Shown here one piece after another: positions 1 to 7,888 of a stretch of 20,258 bases of DNA. The notes under the pieces were generated by a model. It saw only the letters and a list, made by a program, of their open reading frames with translations, searched no databases and was not told where the DNA came from. Source of the stretch: an uncultured Desulfobacteraceae bacterium (GTDB lineage Bacteria; Desulfobacterota; Desulfobacteria; Desulfobacterales; UBA2174); NCBI GenBank assembly GCA_937982505.1, contig CALJLV010000209.1, positions 1 to 20,258 of the forward strand, in the 5' to 3' direction. The position numbers and the translations under genes are program-made. How positions within the stretch are numbered: position 1 is the stretch's first letter; every line of letters starts with the position of its first letter.

Positions 1-83
1 TTACCCGCTATCTCATTTTTTTTTTAATGTTCCGCCGCCCACCGAGATCTACACTCTTTCCCCACACGACGCTCTTCCGATCT
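1..83. other. Sequencing adapter carried over at contig end
   Basis: Bases 26-83 align end to end with the 58-nt Illumina P5/TruSeq universal adapter, with five mismatches by eye, four of them in the first 13 bases. The inner part, from ACCGAGATCT to CTCTTCCGATCT, is nearly perfect. Bases 1-25, including a ten-T run, precede the adapter and cannot be trusted either. Genomic sequence therefore begins at about base 84. An open frame runs from 27 across this block into real coding sequence, so automated annotation could give the first protein a false N-terminus. The adapter identity is recalled knowledge; the match itself is seen directly. Confidence 0.95.
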
Positions 84-293
84 CTGCCGCCGGCGGGCTT
101 CCCCTTCGGCTACCGCCATGCGGGAACGGTTCGGACGCTCCGGGCCCGGCCGCAAGCGGCGGACGGGTCCTTTTGCGGCCAGCCCGCGGGCACGGCGCCC
201 GGATGGCTGCGGCTGCTCGACCGCCTGGCCGCGCCCCCGGTTTTTCTGGCCGACCACGCCCCGGTGCGCTATACCGATGCCCTTTACCCCTGA
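84..293 (+). CDS. C-terminal fragment of an unidentified protein (5' end missing)
   Basis: The frame is open from the adapter junction to a TGA at 291-293 and gives about 69 residues. The composition looks protein-like rather than random (for example FPFGYRHAGTVRTL and PVFLADHAPVRYTDALYP), but I do not recognise the family. The start and most of the gene lie outside the contig. The proposed hydrolase start at 277 would overlap its stop by 17 bases, suggesting co-transcription if that start is right. No catalytic motif or membrane segment can be named. It could also be a chance open frame in GC-rich DNA. Confidence 0.45.
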   Translation: MPPAGFPFGYRHAGTVRTLRARPQAADGSFCGQPAGTAPGWLRLLDRLAAPPVFLADHAPVRYTDALYP

Positions 294-1248
294 TCGGCCC
301 CACGGCGCCCGCCGGGGGCCTCTTGCCGCATCGGCACCCCGCGGCCGGGAAACCGGTGCGGTGGATTGCGCGCCGCCGGACGCAGGGCTTCGCCCCGGTA
401 CAGCCCAAAAGATCGTCTGGCACGATCCGCAGAATCGGTCTCGCACCGACCTCGGTCTGGTCTATTTCCACGGTTTTTCCGCCTCCCGCGGCGAAATCGC
501 GCCGGTCTGCGATCGCCTGGCGGCCCGCCTGGGCGCCAATCTCTTCTATACCCGCCTGGCGGGGCACGGGCGGGACGGCGGGGCCCTGGCCCGGGCCACC
601 GCCGCCCGGTGGATGGCCGACGCCCGGGAAGCCGTGGCGGTGGGCCGGCGCCTGGGCCGCCGGGTGGCGATTTTTGGCACCTCCACCGGCGGCACCCTGG
701 CCGTATGGGCCGCGGCCCAGCCGGACCTGGCCCCCCACATCGCCGCCCTGGTGCTCATGTCACCCAATTTCGGGCCTCGCCATCCGCTGGCCGGTCTCGT
801 TCAGCATCCCTGGCTGCACCCCCTGGCGGTTCGCCTGATCCGCGGCTGGCGTCGTTTCCCGGCCGCCAACCCCGGCCATGAAAGAGTCTGGACCCTGGCG
901 TATCCCTGGCGCGCCGTGCTGCCCATGCTCACCCTGGTGCACCGGGTGGCGCGCATCGACCCGGGCCGCATCCGCGTGCCGGTGCTGCTGTTCTACCACG
1001 CCGGGGACCGGGTGGTGCGCATTGACCGCATGCGCCGCTTCTATCAAGGCCTGGGTGGTTTCAAGCGCCGCTGGCGCATCGCCCGGACCGGTCATCCCGG
1101 GCGGCACATCCTGGCCGGCGAGATTTTCGCTCCGGCCATGACCCGGCCGGTGGCCGAACTGGCGGCCGCCTTCCTGCGCCGTCCCGAGTGCGCCGTCGCC
1201 GGCAGGGAGGCCATCGATTTCAATTGTCAAGCCGGTGGCCCCCAATGA
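277..1248 (+). CDS. Alpha/beta hydrolase (serine hydrolase, lysophospholipase-like)
   Basis: The alpha/beta-hydrolase fold is clear from about base 400. An oxyanion-loop motif VYFHGFSAS is followed by the nucleophile elbow G-T-S-T-G-G, with Ser at residue 136 counted from 277. The likely acid is Asp244 in HAGDRVV and the base is His277 in RHIL (or His273 four residues earlier). No signal peptide is seen, so a cytoplasmic hydrolase of an ester or amide is likely; the substrate is unknown. The start is uncertain: ATG 277 gives 323 aa and overlaps the upstream fragment, while GTG 361 gives 295 aa and starts closer to the recognisable domain. Neither has a convincing ribosome site. The next gene has its own promoter candidate, so this gene need not belong to the phosphate module. 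Confidence 0.8.
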   Translation: MPFTPDRPHGARRGPLAASAPRGRETGAVDCAPPDAGLRPGTAQKIVWHDPQNRSRTDLGLVYFHGFSASRGEIAPVCDRLAARLGANLFYTRLAGHGRDGGALARATAARWMADAREAVAVGRRLGRRVAIFGTSTGGTLAVWAAAQPDLAPHIAALVLMSPNFGPRHPLAGLVQHPWLHPLAVRLIRGWRRFPAANPGHERVWTLAYPWRAVLPMLTLVHRVARIDPGRIRVPVLLFYHAGDRVVRIDRMRRFYQGLGGFKRRWRIARTGHPGRHILAGEIFAPAMTRPVAELAAAFLRRPECAVAGREAIDFNCQAGGPQ

Positions 1249-1254
1249 TATAAT
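1224..1254 (+). promoter_or_regulatory. Candidate sigma70 promoter for the CBS-DUF47-PiT module
   Basis: TTGTCA at 1224-1229 and a perfect TATAAT at 1249-1254 are separated by 19 bp. The spacer is longer than the usual 17, but the elements stand out in GC-rich sequence. They overlap the end of the hydrolase frame and lie about 70 bp ahead of the CBS start. Transcription from here would cover 1323-3506 and probably the truncated kinase. Confidence 0.5.
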
Positions 1255-1322
1255 GACGCCTCAGCGACAGCCGCCGCCGGCCGCCGGGCCGGGGCATTTT
1301 TCCGATCTCAAGGGAGGCGACC

Positions 1323-1730
1323 ATGAAACTGACCGAGTTCATGACGACCAAGATCGAACACATCGATGCCAACGCCACGGTGTACGACGTCGTCGAGAAG
1401 ATGGTCGACCGGCGCATCCGCTCGCTGGTGGTCCGGTCACCGGACGAGCGCAACGGCCGCGGGGTGATCACGGCCCGTGACGTGGTCTTCAAGGTCCTGG
1501 CCAAGGGGCTCGACCCGAGCAAGGTCAAGGCCGAGGAACTGGCGTCCAAGCCCCTGCTGTGCATCGACGAGGAAGCCCGGCTGACCGATGCCCTGGAGAT
1601 GATGGAGAACCACAACATCGCCCGGGTGTTCGTTTGCCGCAACGGTCAGATCGTGGGGGTCGTGGCCCTGCTCGACATCATGTGGGCCGTGCTGATCAAA
1701 CGGGCAAGGGGGGAGCATGTTTCTGAATAA
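1323..1730 (+). CDS. Two-CBS-domain regulatory protein
   Basis: This 135-aa protein is almost entirely a CBS pair (Bateman module). The first CBS spans about residues 1-60 (MTTKIEHIDANATVYDVVEKM, then the G-V-I-T-A-R-D signature). The second spans about 70-130 (LTDALEMMENHNIARVFV, then G-V-V-A-L-L-D-I). CBS pairs usually bind adenosine nucleotides or S-adenosylmethionine and control a partner; no catalytic domain is present. An AGGGAGG ribosome site lies just upstream of ATG 1323. Its 3' end overlaps the DUF47 gene by 14 bases, so the two are probably translationally coupled and it may tune the downstream phosphate transporter. That role is inference from position. Confidence 0.9.
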   Translation: MKLTEFMTTKIEHIDANATVYDVVEKMVDRRIRSLVVRSPDERNGRGVITARDVVFKVLAKGLDPSKVKAEELASKPLLCIDEEARLTDALEMMENHNIARVFVCRNGQIVGVVALLDIMWAVLIKRARGEHVSE

Positions 1731-2346
1731 ACTGTTTTCCCATGGCCGCAAGGAACAGCAGGTGACCTGCCGTATCAGCGATCACATCGGCCTTCTCTGC
1801 GAGGCCTGCGCCACCTTTCACCAGGCCATCGCCGTTCGGGACCGCGGTCTGGCGCGCAAGGTGCCCCAGATGGAGCGTGAAGCCGACGTGCTGCGCCGGG
1901 AAATCATCGCCATGACCTACGAAGGGGCCTTTCTGCCCTACCTGCGGCCGGATCTGTGCAAATTCGTCACCATGGTCGACGAGGTCTTCGACACCCTACA
2001 GGAGACGGCCAATCATTACAGCGGCATCCACCTGCCCGAGACGCTGGAGGGCGAGTGCATCCGGGTGGCCTTTTTGAACCGGCGCATGTGCGAGCTGCTC
2101 AAGATCACCTATGAAGCCATGCTGGAAGGACGGAACCTGCGCGAAAAAACCCTGGGACTGAGAATTTACGAAAAAAAAATCGACGATCTGAAGTTCGGTC
2201 TGGTGCGCGACATGATGGGCACTCCGGTGACCGATTTCTGGCAGGGCCGGCTGCTGGCCGACTTCATCACCGGCCTGACCGGCATCAGCGACAAGATCGA
2301 GGACGCCAGCGATCACCTGGAGGTGATCAACGTCAGCATGCGCTGA
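1717..2346 (+). CDS. DUF47 family (PhoU-like) phosphate transport regulator
   Basis: The 209-aa, mostly helical protein matches the DUF47/TIGR00153 family, which is distantly related to PhoU and is usually encoded next to PiT transporters. Family-like features include the early helix with the EREADVLRREI segment, the central LPYLRPDLCKFVTMVDEVFDTL stretch in which acidic residues line a metal-binding bundle in PhoU relatives, and the C-terminal SDKIEDASDHLEVI segment. It overlaps the CBS gene by 14 bases and precedes the PiT gene by 107 bp. Family knowledge suggests it modulates PiT-mediated phosphate uptake at the inner membrane face; the direction of its effect cannot be read from sequence. 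Confidence 0.88.
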   Translation: MFLNKLFSHGRKEQQVTCRISDHIGLLCEACATFHQAIAVRDRGLARKVPQMEREADVLRREIIAMTYEGAFLPYLRPDLCKFVTMVDEVFDTLQETANHYSGIHLPETLEGECIRVAFLNRRMCELLKITYEAMLEGRNLREKTLGLRIYEKKIDDLKFGLVRDMMGTPVTDFWQGRLLADFITGLTGISDKIEDASDHLEVINVSMR

Positions 2347-2453
2347 CGGATCCCGGCCGCAGGTTTCCGGCTTCCGGGCGCCGGCGCAGGACCCATCACG
2401 GCGGCCGGCGGACGATGCCGTTCGGACCTTGCGACTCTTGAATTTTTCAGGCC

Positions 2454-3506
2454 ATGTGGAAGATCAGCAGCGGCATATTTCTCGGCTGGGCCCTGGGGGC
2501 CAACGACTCGGCCAATATCTTCGGCACCGGGGTGGCCACCGGGACGGTGCGCTACCGCACGGCCATCTGGCTGACGGCCCTCTTCTTGCTGGCCGGGGCG
2601 ATCATCGAGGGGCCCAAGTGCATGCAGACCCTGGGCGAGCTGTCCGCCCTCACCCCCCTGGAGGCCTTCTGCGTGGCCCTGGCCGCCGCTCTGACCATGA
2701 CCTTGCTGACCGTCCTGGCCCTGCCCGCTTCGGCCAGCCAGGCCATCGTGGGGGCGATCCTGGGGGTGGGGATCCTGTCCGGAACGGCCGATTTTTCCCG
2801 TCTTTACCGCATCGTGGCCTGTTGGGTCTTCACCCCCGTCTGCGGCCTGGCGCTGGGGTATCTGCTGCACCGCGCCTTTGCCTGGATCCTGGACCGCACC
2901 GTGCGCCGCATCACCCAGCGCAACTTCATCTACCTGGTGGGCATCTTGGTGTCCGGCTGCTACGGGGCCTATTCCCTGGGCAGCAACAATGTGGCCAACG
3001 TGACCGGGGTCTATGTGGGGGCCGGACTGCTCTCGGCCCAGGCGGCGGCCACGGTGGGCGGGCTCAGCATCGCCCTGGGGGTGTTGACCTACAGTCGGCG
3101 GGTGATGATGACCGTGGGCAAGGGGATCGTCCCGCTGGATCCGTTTTCGGCCCTGGTGGTGGTGCTGGCCCAGGCCCTGACGCTGCACCTTTTTACCCAG
3201 CTCGGCGTTCCGGTCTCCTCTTCCCAGGCGGTGGTGGGGGCCGTGGTGGGGGTGGGCCTGGTGGGCGACCTGCGCACCATCAGCGCCCGCATGCTGTTCA
3301 AGATCGCCCTGGGGTGGATCACCACGCCGCTGGGGGCCGGCCTCATGGCCGTGGCCATCTTCTGGCTGTCCCGGAGCGTTGCTCCCCTGGGGATGGAGCG
3401 GGCCTTGGCCCTGTTGCAGGATTACGGCCTCCTGGATGCCCTATCGACGGCCCTGGAATTTTATCGAGACGCGTTCCGGACGCTTCTGCAGCGTCTGCAG
3501 GGGTGA
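2454..3506 (+). CDS. PiT family low-affinity inorganic phosphate transporter
   Basis: The 350-aa protein is hydrophobic throughout, with about ten predicted membrane spans. It carries the inverted-repeat signatures of PiT permeases: GANDSAN at residues 15-21, ALPASASQAIVGAILG near 85-100, GSNNVANVTG near 175-185, and PVSSSQAVVGAVVG near 252-265. PiT proteins move metal-phosphate or phosphate with H+ or Na+ into the cytoplasm. The upstream DUF47 gene is the usual partner of this family. The start at 2454 has only a weak ribosome site (CAGG), but it places GANDSAN at the expected position near the N-terminus. Sulfate or other anion transport is less likely given the signatures and neighbour. 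Confidence 0.92.
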   Translation: MWKISSGIFLGWALGANDSANIFGTGVATGTVRYRTAIWLTALFLLAGAIIEGPKCMQTLGELSALTPLEAFCVALAAALTMTLLTVLALPASASQAIVGAILGVGILSGTADFSRLYRIVACWVFTPVCGLALGYLLHRAFAWILDRTVRRITQRNFIYLVGILVSGCYGAYSLGSNNVANVTGVYVGAGLLSAQAAATVGGLSIALGVLTYSRRVMMTVGKGIVPLDPFSALVVVLAQALTLHLFTQLGVPVSSSQAVVGAVVGVGLVGDLRTISARMLFKIALGWITTPLGAGLMAVAIFWLSRSVAPLGMERALALLQDYGLLDALSTALEFYRDAFRTLLQRLQG

Positions 3507-3526
3507 GATCCCCTTTCGATCCCGCA

Positions 3527-3558
3527 CGCGTGCCCCGGGCCGATCCGCCGGGCACGCG
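3527..3558 (+). other. Strong hairpin between PiT and kinase genes
   Basis: GCGTGCCCCGG at 3528-3538 pairs with CCGGGCACGC at 3548-3557 with one bulged C, and a further C-G pair closes it at 3527/3558. No T-run follows, so this is not a standard intrinsic terminator. It may stabilise the 3' end of the transporter mRNA or lower expression of the downstream gene. It is the only structure seen in this 103-bp gap. Confidence 0.45.
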
Positions 3559-3609
3559 CCGCCCCGCATGGTTTCGGGCCGGAGGCGCCACGGAAACAAG
3601 GAGCAGCCC

Positions 3610-4212
3610 ATGATCCGTCTCAGCCGCATCTGGAAGCTGTACATCATCTACACCGTGGCCCTGGTCGTCTGCATGACCCTGGCCGGGTTCTTTCTCGATG
3701 CGCAGATCAAGCGCCGGCTCCAGAACCACCTGGAAGAAGACGGTCTGGCGATGGCGCGTCTGGCCGTCGCCCATCTGCCGCAGCGCGCCGACGTCCAGGC
3801 CCTGGAGCGCTTCTGCCGCAGCTACCGTGAGACGGCCGGATGGCGGATGACCCTCGTGGATGCCGCCGGCGCCGTGATCGCCGACTCCCACGAGGCGGCC
3901 GGCCAGATGGACAGCCACCGGGACCGCAGCGAGATCCAGACGGCCCTGGCCGAGGGCCGGGGAACCGCCGTGCGCTCGAGTCCGACCCTGGGGCGGGACA
4001 TGCTCTACGCGGCGGTGCTGGCCCCCGAGGTGCAACTGGTGGTCCGGGTGGCCATGCCCATGAGCAGTGTCAAGGCCGTGCAGAACGAGGTGATGCGCCT
4101 GGCTTCGGTCTTTCTCTACCTGGCCCCCCTGGTCTGTGCCGTCATATCCTTTTTCACGGCCCGGGCCCTGGTGGGCAACGGTCACGGCCCGCGGCGGCCC
4201 GCCGGCGCCTGA
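3610..4212 (+). pseudogene. Truncated PhoR-like sensor histidine kinase (sensor part only)
   Basis: AAGGAG at 3598-3603 precedes ATG 3610. The 200-aa product has a first membrane helix at residues 10-29, an extracytoplasmic sensor region at about 30-165, and a second helix at about 166-183. The sensor contains segments typical of PhoR-like kinases: MTLVDAAGAVIADS, MDSHRDRSEI and SSPTLGRDMLY. A kinase should then continue into HAMP, the phospho-accepting histidine and the ATPase domain, several hundred residues more. Instead the frame ends after an unrelated tail (NGHGPRRPAGA). The other plus-strand frames show no HAMP or H-box continuation, and the opposite strand is clearly the pantetheinyl transferase. 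Its position after the PiT gene suits a phosphate sensor. A rearrangement or an assembly join near 4180-4240 would explain the loss. Confidence 0.8.
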
Positions 4213-4817
4213 GATTCAGCGGCGGGCGAGGGGCACTGGCACGGGGGCGCCGGGGCCGGCAGGTCCCAGATCACCGGGCAGGCCGCCACGGCCGCCACGG
4301 CGGCCAGATGATGGCGGAACGCCAGCTGCTCGACCTGCCAGCGGGTGGCGCCGTGGATCAGCACCAGCCGGTGCGCCCCGGCTTCCGCCAGCCGGCAGCG
4401 ATCCAGGTCCCGCAACCCGACGCCCACGGCCTTGAGCACCGCTTCCTTGGCGGTCCAGAGGCGAAAGAAGGCCGCCGGCGACATCCCCCCCAGCCGCCGC
4501 CAGTCTTCGGGTCGTCCCACCCGGCAGTACATGGCCTCGCTCATGGGGCGCACCCGCTCAAGGTCGATGCCCACCGGCACCGGGGCCGCGATCCCGGCCA
4601 CGTAGCGCGTCTTGTGGCTCAAGGACCAGTGAACCCCGTTCCAGGGGAGGGGCCGGCCGCCGGGTTCCTGGTCGAGGCGTTCGAGGGGGTGGCCGGCTCG
4701 CCGGGCCGAGCGGCGCACCGCCTGGCGGGCCAGGTCCTGCAGTTGCCGATGTTGGCCGCGCCCGAAGCGGTTGACGGCCCCGGGGGGCACCGGCAGGATC
4801 ACCACGTAGTGAGTCAC
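4182..4817 (-). CDS. 4'-phosphopantetheinyl transferase (Sfp/AcpT superfamily)
   Basis: The 211-aa protein has the two family signatures: GIDLE at residues 83-87 (Mg-binding Asp85 and Glu87) and WTAKEAVLKA at 121-130 (Trp121, Lys124, Glu125, Lys129). An upstream HWSLSHK at 63-69 is also typical. It should transfer phosphopantetheine from CoA to a carrier-protein serine. Its ATG overlaps the stop of the acetate-CoA ligase by 4 bases, so translation is coupled. The recognisable domain ends near VAACPVIWDL; the last roughly 25 residues (Pro/Ala/Gly-rich) overlap the truncated kinase on the other strand and may not be native. No carrier-protein or polyketide gene is in the window, so the target is unknown. 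Confidence 0.88.
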   Translation of the reverse strand: MTHYVVILPVPPGAVNRFGRGQHRQLQDLARQAVRRSARRAGHPLERLDQEPGGRPLPWNGVHWSLSHKTRYVAGIAAPVPVGIDLERVRPMSEAMYCRVGRPEDWRRLGGMSPAAFFRLWTAKEAVLKAVGVGLRDLDRCRLAEAGAHRLVLIHGATRWQVEQLAFRHHLAAVAAVAACPVIWDLPAPAPPCQCPSPAAESQAPAGRRGP

Positions 4818-6982
4818 GCGTTGCTCTGGCCGGGCTCGGGGTCGAGGATGATGCGGCAGTCGGCCACCGTGTGGCCCTGGCCCTGGGGATGGAGGCGCAA
4901 GGGGTTGATGTCCAGTTCCTTGATCTGAGGATGGGCCAGGGCCATGTCGGAAAGGCTTACCATCATGCGTTCCAGGTTCTCGATGTCGGCCCGGGGCCGG
5001 CCGCGGACCCCCTCGAGCAGCTCGAAGCCGCGGATGCTGCGCACCATGCGCCGCGCCGAGTTGCGCGTCACCGGGGCCAGGCGGAAGACCACGTCCTTGA
5101 ACACCTCCACGAAGATCCCGCCCAGGCCGAACATGAGCAGGGGACCGAAGACCGGATAGCGCGACAGACCCAGGATGGCCTCCACCCCGGCCGGGGCCAT
5201 CTGCTGCACCAGAACCCCGTCGAGGCGCGCGGCCGGGTCGAATTGGCGGGCGTTGGCCAGGATCTCGTCATAGGCGGCGGCCACCGTCTCGGCCGTGGTC
5301 AGCCCCACCTTCACCCCGCCGGCGTCGCTCTTGTGCACGATCTGGGGCGAGACGATCTTCATCACCACCGGCGGGCCGATCTTTTCCGCCAGGGTCACCG
5401 CCTCTTGGGCACTGGTGGCCAGCTCGGTGGGCAGGGTGGCAAACCCGTAGCAGGCCAGCAGCGCCAGGCCGTCCAGCTCTCCGAGGTAGGTCTGGCCGCG
5501 TTCCAGGCAGCCTTCGATGATGGCCGCGGCCCGGGCCGTGTCGTGGCGCAGGGAGAAGGGGGCCAGGATCTGGCGGTTGAGCCACTGGCTGTAGCGGTAG
5601 AGCGCCCCGAAGGCCTTGGCGGCGTTCTCCGGAAAGCGGTAGACCGGGATGCCGCGCTCCTGGAGGTACTTGACCCCCGGCGAGACGTCTACCACGCCCA
5701 TGAAGCAGCAGATGATCGGCTTGTGGCTGCGCCGGGCGATGTGGGCGATGGCCTCGGCCGTGCCCAGGACGTTGGTCATGGACTGGGGGGTCAGGATCAC
5801 CAGGGCCCCGTCCACGTTTTCGTCGCGGATGACTGCCGACAGCGCGTTTTCATAGCGGTCCTGGGCCGCATCGCCGATCACGTCCACCGGGTTGTGCAGG
5901 TTGGCCGCCGCCGGCAGGTGGCTGGCCAGGGCCTCGACGGTTTCCCGGGAGAACTCGGCCAGGCGCAGCCCGGTGGAAACGGTCATGTCGGTGGCCACGA
6001 TCCCCGGACCGCCGGCGTTGGTCACGATGGCGACCCGGTTGCCGTCGGGCACCTTGCGCCGCAGCTTGCCCAGGGCGCTTTCGTTCTTGTAGGCGAAGGC
6101 CGAGCCGAAATCGAAGAGTTCATCAATGGACTCGACGCGGATGATCCCGCACTGGCGAAACAGGGCATCGTAGAGGGCTTCGCTGCCGGCCAGGGAGCCG
6201 GTGTGGGAGGCCGCGGCGGCCGCCCCGGCGCCGGTGCGGCCGGACTTGATGGCCAGCACGGGCTTGGGCCGGTCCCCGGAGGTGATCTCCTTGATGGTCC
6301 CGATGAGCTCCCGGCCGCTGCGGCGCAGTTCCTCGACGTAGAGCATGATCACTTCGGTGTCCGGATCGGCGTGCAGGTAGCGCAGCAGATCCAGTTCATC
6401 CACGTCGGCCTTGTTGCCGATGGAGATGAACTTGGAAAAACCGAACTGCCGGTCGGCGGCGAAATCCAGCACCGCGGTGCACAGGGCCCCGCTCTGGGAG
6501 ATGAAGGAGATGTTGCCCGGCTTGGGCATGCGGGCCGAAAAACTGGCGTTGAGGCGCACCAGCGGATTGGGGTTGATCACCCCCAGGCAGTTGGGGCCCA
6601 CCAGGCGCACCCCGGCTTCGCGGCACATGGCCACCAGGCGGTTTTCGATCTCCAGCCCCTCGCCGCCGACTTCCCGGAACCCGGCCGAAACGATCACGAT
6701 CCCCTTGATGCCCTTGGCGATGGCGTCCTCGACGGTCTTCAGGGCGGTGCGGGGCGGCACGATGATCATGGCCAGATCCACGCTGTCGGGGATTTCGCCG
6801 ATGGCCGGATAGGCCCGCACGCTGGCCACGCTGCGGGCCGAGGGGTTGACCGGGTAGAGGGTGCCGGTAAAGCCGCCCCTGAGAACGTTGACGAAGATGT
6901 CGTGGCCTACCTTGCCCGGGGTGGTGGAGGCGCCCACCACGGCCACCGAGGTGGGGTTGAAAATGGCGTCGAGCCGATCCAT
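4814..6982 (-). CDS. Acetate--CoA ligase (ADP-forming), fused alpha-beta type
   Basis: The 722-aa protein is a fused NDP-forming acyl-CoA synthetase. A CoA-binding Rossmann domain comes first (SVAVVGAST at 12-20, VGPNCLGVINP at 128-138). A succinyl-CoA-synthetase-like domain follows, with ISQSGA at 161-166, and the phospho-accepting histidine is His260 in ASHTGS. The C-terminal third is an ATP-grasp domain (VVMKIVSPQIVHKSDAGG; then VEAILGLSRYPVFGPLLMFG; end LDINPLRL). The enzyme interconverts acyl-CoA, ADP and phosphate with acid, CoA and ATP, and in anaerobes can make ATP from acetyl-CoA or similar thioesters. No C-terminal acetyltransferase (GNAT) domain is present, so it is not a Pat-type protein acetylase. 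GGGAGGA precedes the start. Confidence 0.93.
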   Translation of the reverse strand: MDRLDAIFNPTSVAVVGASTTPGKVGHDIFVNVLRGGFTGTLYPVNPSARSVASVRAYPAIGEIPDSVDLAMIIVPPRTALKTVEDAIAKGIKGIVIVSAGFREVGGEGLEIENRLVAMCREAGVRLVGPNCLGVINPNPLVRLNASFSARMPKPGNISFISQSGALCTAVLDFAADRQFGFSKFISIGNKADVDELDLLRYLHADPDTEVIMLYVEELRRSGRELIGTIKEITSGDRPKPVLAIKSGRTGAGAAAAASHTGSLAGSEALYDALFRQCGIIRVESIDELFDFGSAFAYKNESALGKLRRKVPDGNRVAIVTNAGGPGIVATDMTVSTGLRLAEFSRETVEALASHLPAAANLHNPVDVIGDAAQDRYENALSAVIRDENVDGALVILTPQSMTNVLGTAEAIAHIARRSHKPIICCFMGVVDVSPGVKYLQERGIPVYRFPENAAKAFGALYRYSQWLNRQILAPFSLRHDTARAAAIIEGCLERGQTYLGELDGLALLACYGFATLPTELATSAQEAVTLAEKIGPPVVMKIVSPQIVHKSDAGGVKVGLTTAETVAAAYDEILANARQFDPAARLDGVLVQQMAPAGVEAILGLSRYPVFGPLLMFGLGGIFVEVFKDVVFRLAPVTRNSARRMVRSIRGFELLEGVRGRPRADIENLERMMVSLSDMALAHPQIKELDINPLRLHPQGQGHTVADCRIILDPEPGQSNA

Positions 6983-7021
6983 GAAGCGTCCTCCCGAGGT
7001 TGAAGCGGCAAGGGGATGGCG

Positions 7022-7888
7022 TCAGTCGCCAGCCCTGCGGTGTTTGATCTCCAGAGCCAGTTGATACACCCGGCGGCGGGGCAATGCAAGGCGGCGGGCC
7101 GTGTCCTGGACGACCTGGGAAAAGGCGGCGGCCTCGTCGGCGAGGGCCTTTGCGAGGATGGCGCGCAGTTCGTCGGCGTTCGCTTCCGGGGCTTCGCCGG
7201 CCCCGGCCACCAGCAGCGTGACCTCGCCGTGCACGGCGGGCCGCTGGCTCAGCAGGCGGTGCAGATGACCCAGGGAGCCGCGCAGAAACTCTTCGTAGGT
7301 TTTGGTCATTTCCCGGCCCAGGACGGCCTGACGATCCCCGCAGACCGCGATCAGGTCCGCGATCAGGGCGGTGATGCGCCGGGGGGATTCGTAAAAGATC
7401 AAGGTTTCGCTCAGGGGCGCCAGCCTCTCCAGAAGGCGGCGCCGGGCCGCGCCCTTGCGCGGCGGGAACCCCAGAAAGACGAAGGCGTCGGTGGCCAGCC
7501 CCGCCACGCTCAGGGCCGTGATGGCCGCCGAGGCCCCCGGTACCGGCACCACCGGCAGGCCGGCGGCCAGGGCCGCGCGCACCAGGCGAAACCCCGGATC
7601 CGAAACCGAAGGGGTGCCGGCGTCCGACACCACGGCCACCGAGATCCCGGCCTGGATCCGGGCGATCAGCTCGGGGGTTTTGCGCGCCTCGTTGTGCTCG
7701 TGATAGGCGGTCAGATGCCCCTGAATCCCGTGGTGGGCCAGCAGTTGGCCTGTTTCGCGGGTGTCCTCGGCGGCGATGAGATCCACCGCGGCCAGCACCC
7801 GCAGGGCGCGCAGGGTGATGTCCTCCGGGTGGCCGATGGGAGTGGCCACCACGTAGAGGGTGCCGGGGGATGGGAACGGGGCGGTCAT
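7022..7888 (-). CDS. rsmI: 16S rRNA (cytidine1402-2'-O)-methyltransferase RsmI
   Basis: Starting at ATG 7888 the protein has 288 aa, normal for RsmI. It has the tetrapyrrole-methylase (SAM) fold motifs of the family: ATPIGH at 15-20, EDTR at 41-44, SDAGTPSVSDPG at 88-99 and PGASAAITAL at 117-126. FYESPRR and EMTKTYEE follow, both characteristic of RsmI. It methylates the 2'-O of C1402 in the ribosomal decoding site. The start overlaps the stop of the GalT-like gene by 4 bases (ATGA), which decides the start even though an open frame extends further upstream. It lies 39 bp ahead of the ADP-forming ligase and is probably in the same transcript. Confidence 0.95.
   Translation of the reverse strand: MTAPFPSPGTLYVVATPIGHPEDITLRALRVLAAVDLIAAEDTRETGQLLAHHGIQGHLTAYHEHNEARKTPELIARIQAGISVAVVSDAGTPSVSDPGFRLVRAALAAGLPVVPVPGASAAITALSVAGLATDAFVFLGFPPRKGAARRRLLERLAPLSETLIFYESPRRITALIADLIAVCGDRQAVLGREMTKTYEEFLRGSLGHLHRLLSQRPAVHGEVTLLVAGAGEAPEANADELRAILAKALADEAAAFSQVVQDTARRLALPRRRVYQLALEIKHRRAGD

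Noticed and set aside
3507..3609. Hairpin at 3527-3558 as an intrinsic terminator
   Set aside because: The stem is good but no T-run follows, and the kinase remnant follows closely with its own ribosome site.
4136..4435. Frameshift continuation of the truncated kinase in another plus frame
   Set aside because: The alternative frames past 4180 show no HAMP, H-box or ATPase motifs and overlap clear antisense PPTase coding sequence.
4871..7003. Plus-strand open frame of about 710 codons opposite the ADP-forming ligase
   Set aside because: It is a shadow of the ligase, with Gly/Gln/His/Asp-rich repetitive composition and no motif.
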